In this document: positions 17,959 through 26,070 of the stretch, piece after piece
How the letters are laid out: each line of letters begins with the position of its first letter
Position numbering within the stretch: the stretch's first letter is position 1
NCBI GenBank assembly: GCA_964529005.1
Contig: CAZGUH010000022.1
Span: forward strand, 1 to 64,000
Source: CAZGUH01 sp964529005
GTDB taxonomy: Bacteria > Actinomycetota > Acidimicrobiia > Acidimicrobiales > Ilumatobacteraceae
Length of the DNA stretch: 64,000 nt
Direction: 5' to 3'
Notes under the pieces: generated by a model
Databases searched by the model: none
What the model saw: only the letters and a program-made list of their open reading frames with translations
Told to the model about the DNA's origin: nothing
Program-made: the position numbers and the translations under genes

Positions 17959-18855
17959 TTGCAGGTTGTCGTCGTCAACGAAGTGCCGATCGACGCGCGC
18001 AACGACGTGGCCGTGGTGCGCAACGCCACGCCCGCCGCGTCGAACGCTCGTCAGTCCTTGATCCGGGATGATGCCGCCGATGGGCTGAGCTTTGCGGTCA
18101 GTCGATCGCGCTGGCTTCCAGCGGAGAACTCGCCGATCAGCCCGCGCCATCGCCACGCGTTCCAACAAGTGCGGTGGACGGAATCCGGCGCGGTCAACTA
18201 TGGCCCGGGGCAGGACATCTCCGCCGGGGACTTGGCCTATTTCCCGCGCGGCGCCTACTACGGTCCGCAGAAGCGCGACCGAGGCGTCGGCATCACGATC
18301 CAACTCGGGTTCAACGGCGAGAAGCAGCACGGGCAGCCAGCGTGGAAGCGCTACGAGGCCGTCGCTCTCGAGCGGTTGTGGGCGCGCGGCCGCTTCGAAG
18401 ACGGCGCGTACATCGAAGTCGATCCGGTCACCGGCGACGAGCACCGGCGCGACGGCGTTCAGGCCCTGTACGAGGAGCAGTACGAGATGCGCACCGGGGA
18501 GAAGTTCGTGATCCCCGATCCCGGCTACGACGCTCCGATCCACATCCATCCCGCCGGCTTCGAATACTTCACTCTGGCGCCAGGTGTGGAGATCAAGGAG
18601 CTCGCTCGCTTCTACGACCACGCCGGTCCCAACGGTGACATCCACCTGGCGATGGTTCGCATCACCGGCGGAGGCGTTCACCAGCTCGGGCCGGAGCGCG
18701 CGCAGCTCGTCTGGAGCACCGCGGGCGTGCTCTCGCTGGAGGGGCAGAGCTACGCAGGCATGACCTGTGTCTACAGCCCGCGCGACGAGAAGGTGGAGCT
18801 CTCGGCGGCGGACCGCGTCGAACTCTGTGTCGTCGAGTTCCCGCGGCTCGACTGA
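17959..18855 (+). CDS. Cupin-fold protein (tandem paralogue 2), function unknown
   Basis: 298 aa. The start is a TTG at 17959, supported twice: AGGAGG lies 7 bases before it, and MQVVVVNEVP then aligns with MKVVAVRDVP of paralogue 1. Shared blocks are PRHRHAFQQVRW, AYFPRGAYYGPQ, RTGEKFV, HIHPAGFEYF and the VEFPRLD terminus. Both copies keep the first His-x-His motif, so neither looks degenerate. The 93 bases between them hold only the ribosome binding site. The two may form a heteromer or act on related substrates; nothing in the sequence decides this. Confidence 0.75.
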   Translation: MQVVVVNEVPIDARNDVAVVRNATPAASNARQSLIRDDAADGLSFAVSRSRWLPAENSPISPRHRHAFQQVRWTESGAVNYGPGQDISAGDLAYFPRGAYYGPQKRDRGVGITIQLGFNGEKQHGQPAWKRYEAVALERLWARGRFEDGAYIEVDPVTGDEHRRDGVQALYEEQYEMRTGEKFVIPDPGYDAPIHIHPAGFEYFTLAPGVEIKELARFYDHAGPNGDIHLAMVRITGGGVHQLGPERAQLVWSTAGVLSLEGQSYAGMTCVYSPRDEKVELSAADRVELCVVEFPRLD

Positions 18856-18883
18856 ATCGTCCCGTTCCCTCGGAGGAGGCCCA

Positions 18884-19744
18884 GTGCACAGATCCCTGCT
18901 CATCACCACGTGCGCCGACGAGCGGCTGATGGTGAAGCAATCACAATCCGACGCCGATGTGGCGTTCCTCGAGCTCGAAGACGGTGTCCCGCTCGACAAG
19001 AAGGTCGAGGCGCGCTCGCGCGCCGTCACCGCCCTCACGTCGTGGGACTACGGGAACAAGGAGCGCTGGGTACGCATCAACCAGCCGAGCACCCTCGACG
19101 GCATGCGGGACATCGTCGATCTCGCCGAAGGCCGGCCTGACGCGTTGATCCCGTCGAAGGTGCGCTCCGCCAACGAGTTGATCGCCGTCGACTACCTCCT
19201 CAGTCGTCGAGAGGAGGAGCTCGGACTGCCCGCCGGGCAGATCGCGTTGTGCCCGATGATCGAAACCGGTCCGGCGATGTTGAACCTTCGCGACATCATC
19301 ACGTCGACCCCACGCGTCAAGGGGCTGCTGCTCGGAACGTACGACCTCAGCGTCGACCTCGGCCTGGTGCACACCCCGGAGGAGACGGAGTCGCAGTGGC
19401 TGCGGGGCCATCTCGTCATGACGGCTCACGCTCTCGGCGTCGAGTGCTACGACGTCACGAGCTTGCACATCAACAAGCCCGACCTCGTCTACGCGGAGGC
19501 GCGGACCGCCCGGATCCACGGCTTCGACGGCAAAGCCTGCATCTCGCCGTCCCAGGTCGATGCGATCCACCGTGCGTTCGCGCCCACCGAGGACGAGATC
19601 ATCTGGGCGAAGCGACTGATCGCTGCTGATCGCGAGGCGGCGGCGAAGGGGTCGTCGGTCTTCGTCCTCGACGAGAAGATGATCGATGCGCCGTTGATCC
19701 TCCAGGCGGCTCGCACCCTGCGCATGGCGGGCATCGATGCCTGA
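18884..19744 (+). CDS. HpcH/HpaI aldolase / citrate lyase beta-like protein
   Basis: 286 aa from the GTG at 18884 (GGAGGAGG upstream). The TIM-barrel CitE signatures are present: VAFLELEDGVPLDKK (acidic metal-site region), RWVRINQPS, CPMIETGPAMLNLRDI (the Mg-binding Glu), GTYDLSVDLG, and the C-terminal lid GKACISPSQVDAIHRAF with EKMIDAPLILQA. The family cleaves or forms C-C bonds of malyl-, citramalyl- or citryl-CoA type thioesters, or of pyruvate-derived aldols. It overlaps the acyl-CoA synthetase gene by 8 bases, consistent with handling a CoA thioester made or consumed next door. Confidence 0.87.
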   Translation: MHRSLLITTCADERLMVKQSQSDADVAFLELEDGVPLDKKVEARSRAVTALTSWDYGNKERWVRINQPSTLDGMRDIVDLAEGRPDALIPSKVRSANELIAVDYLLSRREEELGLPAGQIALCPMIETGPAMLNLRDIITSTPRVKGLLLGTYDLSVDLGLVHTPEETESQWLRGHLVMTAHALGVECYDVTSLHINKPDLVYAEARTARIHGFDGKACISPSQVDAIHRAFAPTEDEIIWAKRLIAADREAAAKGSSVFVLDEKMIDAPLILQAARTLRMAGIDA

Positions 19745-21872
19745 CGCCGAGCCGGCGGCATCGCCTCGCTTGGAGTGTCTGTTCGCGCCCGCGACGGTCG
19801 CCGTCGTCGGCGCATCCAACGACACCGGGAAGTTCGGTGGGAAGGTCGCGCGCAACGTCTCGCAGTCGAAGGAGCTCGACCACTGGTTCGTGACAGCCTC
19901 CGGCAACGAGGTGATGGGTCGCCCGTCGTTCACGTCGCTGCGCGACCTCCCGAAGGTCCCCGACGTCGTCCTCCTCGCGGTCCCTGCGGCGGACGCGATC
20001 GCCCACCTGCGCGACGCCGCCGACATCGGAGTGCACGCGGCCGTGCTGTATGCGTCCGGCTTCGCCGAAGCCGGCCCCGGCGGCCGTGATCGAGACGCCG
20101 AGTTGCGGGAGGTGTGCGCCGCGGGGGACATCGCGCTGCTCGGCCCGAACTGCATCGGGATGGCGAACTTCGCCGCGGGCCTGTTCTTGACGTCCGCCGA
20201 CGGGATGGCGACGAGCGACGAGATGGGCAGGGATGTCGCCAGCGCCGGCACGTGCCTCATCACGCAGAGCGGTTCGTTGGGCATCGCGATCAGCAGCCGT
20301 TACCACGGACGGTTCCGGTACCTCGTCTCGACGGGCAACGAGTCGGTGACCACGACGGCGACGTTCGTCCGCCATCTCCTCGACACGGACCCGGGCATCC
20401 GCACGTTCGCGCTGGTGATGGAGTCGGTGCGCCAGCGCGACGAGCTCGCGTCGGTCGCCCGTGCCGTTCGCGCAGCCGGAAAGCGCATCGTCCTGCTGAA
20501 GATCGCCGGATCGTCGGCGGCAGGCAAGATCGCAGCTCTGCACACCGGCGCCGTGAGCGGCGAGCGTGCGCCGCTGGAGGCGTTCTGCGCGGACAACGAG
20601 ATCCTGCTCGTGACGACGCTGCGCGAGTTCAACAGCGTGCTCGGACTGCTCTCGGACACGTCGTACGCGGGTGGCGGGCGGCTGGGTGTCTTCACGACCT
20701 CCGGGGGCAGCGCAGTCTTGAGCACGGGGTTCGCCGAGCGCGTGGGGCTCAGCCTGCCGCAGCCGTCACCCGCCACCCGGGAAGGCGTGGCAGCAGCGCT
20801 CGGGATGCCTGCGGACAACGTGATGAACCCGCTAGACACCACCGGCTTCAAGGCGTTCGATCCCGACTGCTTCGGCGCGGGCCTTCGGCACTTCGCCGCT
20901 GACGGCGGCTACGACCTCGTCGTCGTCCCGCTCGGTGGCGCCGCAGGGCGCATCGCCGACGTCCGGCTCGAGGTCGTCGAGCGGATCGCCGCAGAGGTGG
21001 AGTGCCCGATCGTTCCGGTGTGGCAGCACCAGCGCCTCGTCGAGGAACCGGCGTTCGATCGCCTGTACCGCTCTCGCTTTCCCTTGTTCACCGAGGTCGA
21101 GGCGCCGATCGAGGCGATGGCGCTGATCTCCGCGCGCTCCGCGCCCGCGCGTGCGGTGACCGAGACGGATCCGCACGTCCCGCGCGAGCATGACGGGGGA
21201 GCGACCGCGTCGCACCCGCTGCACGACGTCCTCTCGGGCCTCGCCGCGAGCGGCGTGCCGGTCGCGCTGTTCTCGCTGATCACCGACGCGGACGTCATGT
21301 CGCACTCGGATGCCGGCCGCCTGCTCGACGAGCTCGGCACTCCGATCGCGATGAAGGTCAGTCACGTGGACCTTCTGCACAAATCCGACGCGGGCTTCGT
21401 GCAGTATCCGATCTCGACGGTCGACGGCGTCCTCGAGACCGTGGCGGGCTTTCGCACAGGGCTTCGTGCGCACGGCCTCGCGGGCGCGACGATCGTGGCG
21501 CAGGCCGGAGTTCCAGCGGGCGTCGAGCTGTTGTGCGGGTACGCCCGTGACCCCGAGATGGGCCCGTACGCCGTGCTCGGCGCGGGAGGGATCTACACCG
21601 AACTGCTCCAGGATTCGGTGGCGGTGCTCCTCGACGGCCCCGACCTGGATCGGCGGGTCGAAGAGTCGTTGTCGCGCTTGCGCGTCTGGCCGATCCTGTC
21701 GGGCGCTCGCGGCCGCACGCCGTTCGACTGGCGAGCCGCCGTCGCCGTGATCGCGCAGCTGTCGAGACACTTCCTCACGGCGACCGACGTCAGCGCGATG
21801 GAGATCAACCCGTTGATCGTCCTGCCGGAGGGCGGTGGCGCCGTGGTCGTCGACGCGCGGGTGGTCGTATGA
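19737..21872 (+). CDS. ADP-forming acyl-CoA synthetase, fused alpha-beta form
   Basis: 711 aa. The CoA-binding domain opens with VAVVGASNDTGKFGGKVARN (about residues 20-40). Succinyl-CoA synthetase-like domains follow, with the phosphorylated His expected in ALHTGAVSG (His near 269). The C-terminal ATP-grasp part (about 490-711) contains MKVSHVDLLHKSDAGFV, GVELLCGYARDPEMGPYAVLG and METNPL-type AMEINPLIVL. The enzyme interconverts acyl-CoA + ADP + Pi with acid + ATP. With the IOR in the same island it could conserve energy from arylacetyl- or branched acyl-CoA, as in archaeal amino-acid fermentation; that role is inference. It overlaps the next gene by 4 bases. Confidence 0.88.
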   Translation: MPDAEPAASPRLECLFAPATVAVVGASNDTGKFGGKVARNVSQSKELDHWFVTASGNEVMGRPSFTSLRDLPKVPDVVLLAVPAADAIAHLRDAADIGVHAAVLYASGFAEAGPGGRDRDAELREVCAAGDIALLGPNCIGMANFAAGLFLTSADGMATSDEMGRDVASAGTCLITQSGSLGIAISSRYHGRFRYLVSTGNESVTTTATFVRHLLDTDPGIRTFALVMESVRQRDELASVARAVRAAGKRIVLLKIAGSSAAGKIAALHTGAVSGERAPLEAFCADNEILLVTTLREFNSVLGLLSDTSYAGGGRLGVFTTSGGSAVLSTGFAERVGLSLPQPSPATREGVAAALGMPADNVMNPLDTTGFKAFDPDCFGAGLRHFAADGGYDLVVVPLGGAAGRIADVRLEVVERIAAEVECPIVPVWQHQRLVEEPAFDRLYRSRFPLFTEVEAPIEAMALISARSAPARAVTETDPHVPREHDGGATASHPLHDVLSGLAASGVPVALFSLITDADVMSHSDAGRLLDELGTPIAMKVSHVDLLHKSDAGFVQYPISTVDGVLETVAGFRTGLRAHGLAGATIVAQAGVPAGVELLCGYARDPEMGPYAVLGAGGIYTELLQDSVAVLLDGPDLDRRVEESLSRLRVWPILSGARGRTPFDWRAAVAVIAQLSRHFLTATDVSAMEINPLIVLPEGGGAVVVDARVVV

Positions 21873-23494
21873 AGGGCTACGAGCTGCTCGCGACGGCGCT
21901 GCACGACCATGGCGTGACGACCATGTTCGGTGTCATGGGCGACGGAAACATGTTCTTCGTCGACAACTTCGTGCGCGACCACGGCGGTCGGTACGTCGCA
22001 GCGGCGAACGAAGCCGGAACCGTGCTCATGGCCGCCGGGTTCGCGTCCGGCCGGGGAAGCGTCGGTGTCGCGAGCGTGACGCACGGACCGGGGCTGGCGA
22101 ACGCGCTCGGCTCACTCGTCACGGCGACGCGAGACCATGCCCAGGTCGTCCTGATCGTGGGGGAGACGTCGAACACCCGGCCCGGCGTCGCGCAACGCAT
22201 CGACCAGCCGTTCCTCGTCGCGCCGACCGGTGCGGGATACGAGCGAGCTGCGTCCGCTGCGACCATCCCGTTCGCGGTGGCGCGTGCGTTCCGGCGCGCC
22301 GTCGTCGAGCGGCGTCCGATCGTTCTCGGCGTCTCGGTGGACTTCACCTTCGTGGACGTCGACGCCATGACCGCGACACCGAGTCTGCTCGGTCCGCCCC
22401 AGGCGCTCCATCCCGACCCCTCGGCGATGGACGTCGCCGTCGGCCTGATCGCGAGCGCCCACCGTCCGATCGTTCTCGCGGGCCGGGGAGCCTGTTCGCC
22501 GGACGCCGGAGCGTCGCTGCGCGCGCTCGCTCACCGGCTCGGCGCGGCGGTCGCGACGACCCTGCCCGCGAAGGGCCTCTTCGCCGGCGAGAAGACCGAC
22601 CTCGGCGTGTTCGGCACGTTCTCCACCCCGGCTGCGAGCGACGCGATCATGGCGAGCGATTGCGTCGTGGCGGTCGGAGCCGGCCTGAACAAGTTCACCG
22701 GCGGGGGAGACACGTGGCCGTTCTTCGCCGGCAAGCGCGTGATCCACTGCGACGTCGATCAGACCGCGATCGGTCTGCACCTGCACGCGGACGCCGCGGT
22801 CGTCGCCGACGCGAGGGTCTTCGCCGACACGGTCGTCGACTGGCTCGACCAGGTGGATCACGTTCCCTCGGGCTTCGGCGAGTCGGTGGTCGGCGCCGAC
22901 CATCTCGCAGACGAACCCGTCACCCACGGCACGGCGTCGAACGGGTGTGTCGACCTGGGCCACGCGATGGACGCGCTCAACCGAGCGCTTCCGGTCGAGC
23001 GTTCGATCGCGATCGACGCCGGCCGCTTCGTGAGCGAGGCAGTCCGGCGGCTCGACGTGCCACGGGAGCGGTCGTGGGCGTGCTCGTTCGGCTTCGGCGC
23101 GATCGGCAACGGCTTGTCGACAGCGATCGGCCTCGGCAGCGCACGTGACGATGCGCCGGTCGTCGCAGTCGTCGGCGATGGCGGTTTCATGCTGGGCGGG
23201 ATCGCCGAGTTCAACACAGCGGTGCGCCATGGCATCGACCTCATCGTGATCGTCTGCAACGACGGCTCGTACGGCGCTGAATACCGCAAGCTCGCGGCGC
23301 ACGGTTTCGAGACCGAGGCGAGCCTGTTCGCGTGGCCGGACTTCGCGCCGGTCGCCTCGGCTCTCGGCGGCCACGGTGTCACGGTCCGCGACGCCGAGGA
23401 CCTCGACCGGCTCGGTGACGTGATCGCCCACCGTGACCGTCCGCTCCTCATCGATGTGAAGCTCGACCCGGCCGTCGTTGCGCACGACCACTGA
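21869..23494 (+). CDS. Thiamine diphosphate-dependent enzyme, acetolactate synthase-like (second)
   Basis: 541 aa, starting at the ATG overlapping the upstream stop. The ThDP-activating Glu lies in AAANEAGTVLMAAGFA (about residue 48), the middle domain has PIVLAGRGACSPDAG, and the Mg-ThDP motif runs from GDGGFMLGG (about 436) to NDGSYG (about 463). It is only distantly similar to the ThDP enzyme at 4.7 kb, so the two probably act on different 2-oxoacids or hydroxyacyl-CoAs. No oxalyl-CoA-type ADP-binding signature is obvious. The position after the lyase and CoA synthetase suggests 2-hydroxyacyl or 2-oxoacid cleavage. Confidence 0.83.
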   Translation: MKGYELLATALHDHGVTTMFGVMGDGNMFFVDNFVRDHGGRYVAAANEAGTVLMAAGFASGRGSVGVASVTHGPGLANALGSLVTATRDHAQVVLIVGETSNTRPGVAQRIDQPFLVAPTGAGYERAASAATIPFAVARAFRRAVVERRPIVLGVSVDFTFVDVDAMTATPSLLGPPQALHPDPSAMDVAVGLIASAHRPIVLAGRGACSPDAGASLRALAHRLGAAVATTLPAKGLFAGEKTDLGVFGTFSTPAASDAIMASDCVVAVGAGLNKFTGGGDTWPFFAGKRVIHCDVDQTAIGLHLHADAAVVADARVFADTVVDWLDQVDHVPSGFGESVVGADHLADEPVTHGTASNGCVDLGHAMDALNRALPVERSIAIDAGRFVSEAVRRLDVPRERSWACSFGFGAIGNGLSTAIGLGSARDDAPVVAVVGDGGFMLGGIAEFNTAVRHGIDLIVIVCNDGSYGAEYRKLAAHGFETEASLFAWPDFAPVASALGGHGVTVRDAEDLDRLGDVIAHRDRPLLIDVKLDPAVVAHDH

Positions 23495-24734
23495 GCGATC
23501 CCCGCAGTGGCGGCTGTCGCTCGGCGGCCGCCGGACGTTCACCTCGCTGCGCGTCCGGAACTTTCGCCTGTACTTCCTCGGTCTGATGACCTCGCAGGTC
23601 GGCACATGGATGACGCGCGTCGCTCAGACGTTGCTCGTGCTCGACGTGACCGGCGGATCGGGTCTCGTCGTCGGCGCCTTGGCGGCGTCGCAGTACGCCC
23701 CGGTGCTGTTGTTCTCGGCATGGTCGGGCGCGATCGCCGACCGTGTCGACAGATGGAAGCTTCTGGTCGCGATCCAGTTCGGAGCGATGCTGCAATCCTT
23801 CGCGCTCGCGGCCGTGATCGTGTCGGGCCGTGCGTCGGTGCCCGCCGTGCTGCTGCTCGCCGGCGTCCAAGGAGTCCTGACCGCGTTCGACAGCCCTGTT
23901 CGCCGGTCGTTCATCAGCGATCTCGTGCCCTTGTCCGCGCTCCACAACGCGATCAGCCTGAACACCGCCGCGCTGACGACCTCGCGCGTGATCGGTCCCG
24001 CTCTCGGTGGGCTGGTGATCGCCACGCTCGGCTACGGCTGGTGCTTCGCGCTCGACGGGCTCAGCTACGTGGCGGTCATCGCAGGGCTGCTCGCGATGCG
24101 CAGGAGCGACATCGCGCTGCGCGGAACCCGCGAGGCGGCAGGTTCCATCGCCGGTTTCCGATCGGTCGTGCGCGACGAGGAGCTGCGCGTGGTCTTCATC
24201 GTGATGGCGACGGTCGGGACCTTCGCCTTGAACCTCGTCATCTCGGTGCCGCTGATGGTGCACGCTCTCGGCGGTTCGAACGTGACCTTCACCCTGCTCT
24301 ACTCGGTCCTGTCGGTGGGGTCGCTGGCCGGAGCGCTGGTATCCGCCCGGCGCAAGCAGGTCGACCTGCGTGACATGACGGGAGTGAGCCTCGTGTTCGG
24401 CGTGACCATGGCAGCCTTCGCCGTCACGCCCAACCTCTGGCTCGTCTTCCCGGTGGCCGTCGCAGTCGGCTACGCGTCGGTCGCGTTCACCACGGTCGCT
24501 TCCAGCCTCGTCCAGATCCGCGCCCGGCCCGACCTTCGCGGCCGTGCGGCTGCGCTCCAGTCGATGCTGTTGGTCGGCACGACGCCGATCGGCGGCTTCA
24601 CGCTCGGCGCCGTCACCGACGCAGTCGGGGCCAGATACGCCGTCGGCCTCGGAGCGGGCTCGTGCCTGCTCTCGAGCCTCTACGTCCGTTCGCACCTCAG
24701 GGCTCGGCCGCCTCGTAGAAGCTCATGTCGATGA
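23478..24734 (+). CDS. MFS transporter, EntS-like 12-helix exporter
   Basis: 418 aa from a TTG at 23478, overlapping the ThDP gene by 17 bases. SLRVRNFRLYFLGLMTSQVGTWM at the N-terminus and GAIADRVDRWKLL after helix 2 are typical of the enterobactin-exporter-like (MFS_3) branch; about 10-12 hydrophobic segments follow. The last 38 bases overlap, tail to tail, the 3' end of the leftward binding-protein gene, so the last dozen residues (arginine-rich) are antisense to that gene. Likely role: efflux of a pathway intermediate or toxic substrate. Confidence 0.82.
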   Translation: MRTTTERSPQWRLSLGGRRTFTSLRVRNFRLYFLGLMTSQVGTWMTRVAQTLLVLDVTGGSGLVVGALAASQYAPVLLFSAWSGAIADRVDRWKLLVAIQFGAMLQSFALAAVIVSGRASVPAVLLLAGVQGVLTAFDSPVRRSFISDLVPLSALHNAISLNTAALTTSRVIGPALGGLVIATLGYGWCFALDGLSYVAVIAGLLAMRRSDIALRGTREAAGSIAGFRSVVRDEELRVVFIVMATVGTFALNLVISVPLMVHALGGSNVTFTLLYSVLSVGSLAGALVSARRKQVDLRDMTGVSLVFGVTMAAFAVTPNLWLVFPVAVAVGYASVAFTTVASSLVQIRARPDLRGRAAALQSMLLVGTTPIGGFTLGAVTDAVGARYAVGLGAGSCLLSSLYVRSHLRARPPRRSSCR

Positions 24735-25863
24735 CCGCTTCGTAGGAGCGAGCCGGGTCGGAGGGATCGAAATCGGGCACCTCGAACTCTGACGCTGTCG
24801 CAAGTCCGAGCGCCCAGTCCTCCGCGGAGATGAACCCGTCGTTCCAGTTGACGAACGGGCGTGCGCTCTCGATCGCCTCGACCAGCAGGTCGCGATCGTC
24901 CGCGGGGAACTCGGCCGCGACCGGCTCGATCGTGAGGAGCAGTTCCGCGATCTCGTCGGCAGGCATCGTCTCGAACAGCTCTGCGGCTCGCTTCATCCCT
25001 TCGACGAATCGCTCGACCGATTCGCGCTTGCTCTCCAGGTTCTCCGCCAGTCCGATCCACACCCGCTCGGTGTACTGAGGGATGTCCAACGTGGCGATGC
25101 TCGGGTCGGCCGTATCGAGCAACACGCGCAGCTCGCCCGCGTCGTATGCGGCAGCGACTTCCGTGTTGGTCAGCGCGTTCGCCATCGCGTCGACGCGCCC
25201 GGTGACCACCGCGCCGACGATCTGAGCCGTCTCCCCGAGCTCGAGGATCTCGCAGTCGACGCCGAGCGCGCGCGTGAAGATCTTGGCGTAGCCGTATCCG
25301 GACGACCCGGGAGCGGACACCCCGAAGACGCAGCCGTCAGCGGCCTGCTCGACGAACTCCTCGACGGTGGTGGGTCCGTCCGCTCCGACCAGCAGGGTTA
25401 TGCCGAGGCCGCCGCCGGACGCGGCCCAGACCGCCGACACGTCCTTGCCCTCCTTCTCGATCGCGCCGGCGTTGTTCGTGTTGGTCTCGGTGAGATCGGC
25501 TTGACCCGCGACGACCGAGTTGATGCCGCCCTGGCGTCCGATCACGCTGAAGTCGACCTCGAGCCCGAGGTCGTCGAAGATGCCCGCAGCGATGCCGACG
25601 CCCACCGTCCCGACGAGCAGCGGGTTGGTGCCCGCCGACGTCACACTCAGCGGGGCGACCCTCGTGACGGGAGCCGTCGACGAGGACGGCGAGCCCTGAA
25701 CAGCAGTGGTCGCCGAGCCGGCCGATGTCGTCGGTCCCGCAGACGGCGCGGCAGGCGACGACGTGTCCGGCGAGCTGTCGCCGGCGTCGTCGTCACCGCA
25801 TGACACGAGCACCAGCGCGGCCAGGCTCAGAGCGAACGGCCGCGAAAGCGATCTCATCCTCAT
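24697..25863 (-). CDS. ABC importer solute-binding lipoprotein, NMT1/TauA-like (paralogue 2)
   Basis: 388 aa from the ATG at 25863, with GGGGGAC just upstream; in-frame ATGs at 25875 and 25857 are alternatives. The lipobox is ALVLVSC followed by GDDDAG. The conserved blocks are VGTVGVGIAAGIFDDLGLEV, DVSAVWAASGGG, AENLESKRESVERFVEGMK, NWNDGFISAEDW and ARSYEAVIDMSFYEA, matching paralogues 1 and 3. No ATPase or permease gene adjoins it, so it probably docks onto the importer encoded at 9.9-12.5 kb and brings it another ligand. Confidence 0.85.
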   Translation of the reverse strand: MRMRSLSRPFALSLAALVLVSCGDDDAGDSSPDTSSPAAPSAGPTTSAGSATTAVQGSPSSSTAPVTRVAPLSVTSAGTNPLLVGTVGVGIAAGIFDDLGLEVDFSVIGRQGGINSVVAGQADLTETNTNNAGAIEKEGKDVSAVWAASGGGLGITLLVGADGPTTVEEFVEQAADGCVFGVSAPGSSGYGYAKIFTRALGVDCEILELGETAQIVGAVVTGRVDAMANALTNTEVAAAYDAGELRVLLDTADPSIATLDIPQYTERVWIGLAENLESKRESVERFVEGMKRAAELFETMPADEIAELLLTIEPVAAEFPADDRDLLVEAIESARPFVNWNDGFISAEDWALGLATASEFEVPDFDPSDPARSYEAVIDMSFYEAAEP

Positions 25864-25905
25864 TGCGTCCCCCATGACTCGATCTGATCGATGAATCGGG
25901 TGGGG

Positions 25906-25934
25906 AGTGTCGTTCCGCGGCGCAGATCCCGCAA
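25906..25934 (-). promoter_or_regulatory. Possible promoter of binding-protein gene 2
   Basis: On the minus strand TTGCGG (25929-25934) is followed after 17 bases by GACACT (25906-25911), a weaker -10 than its relatives in the island. Confidence 0.35.
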
Positions 25935-25955
25935 TGAGAACGCGGGATTGATGCA
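25926..25955. promoter_or_regulatory. Candidate operator for binding-protein gene 2
   Basis: ATCCCGC (25926-25932), a 9-base spacer and GCGGGAT (25942-25948) form a perfect inverted repeat over the -35 hexamer. The minus strand of 25941-25955 reads TGCATCAATCCCGCG, which matches the first 13 bases of the element at the cupin promoter. Confidence 0.45.
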
Positions 25956-26034
25956 CGACCGGGCATCGATCCGTCGAGACGTGCCGTCCGATGCGCGGAC
26001 GCGGTCAGCGCGTCGCAGTCATTCGGTCTTTCCG

Positions 26035-26064
26035 TTGCGCTCCGACGTAGTTGATCGATATGCC
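26035..26064 (+). promoter_or_regulatory. Likely leaderless promoter of the isochorismatase-fold gene
   Basis: TTGCGC (26035-26040), an 18-base spacer and TATGCC (26059-26064). The ATG at 26071 begins 6 bases after the -10, so transcription should start on or next to the start codon; no ribosome binding site is visible. Confidence 0.45.
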
Positions 26065-26070
26065 GTCGTC

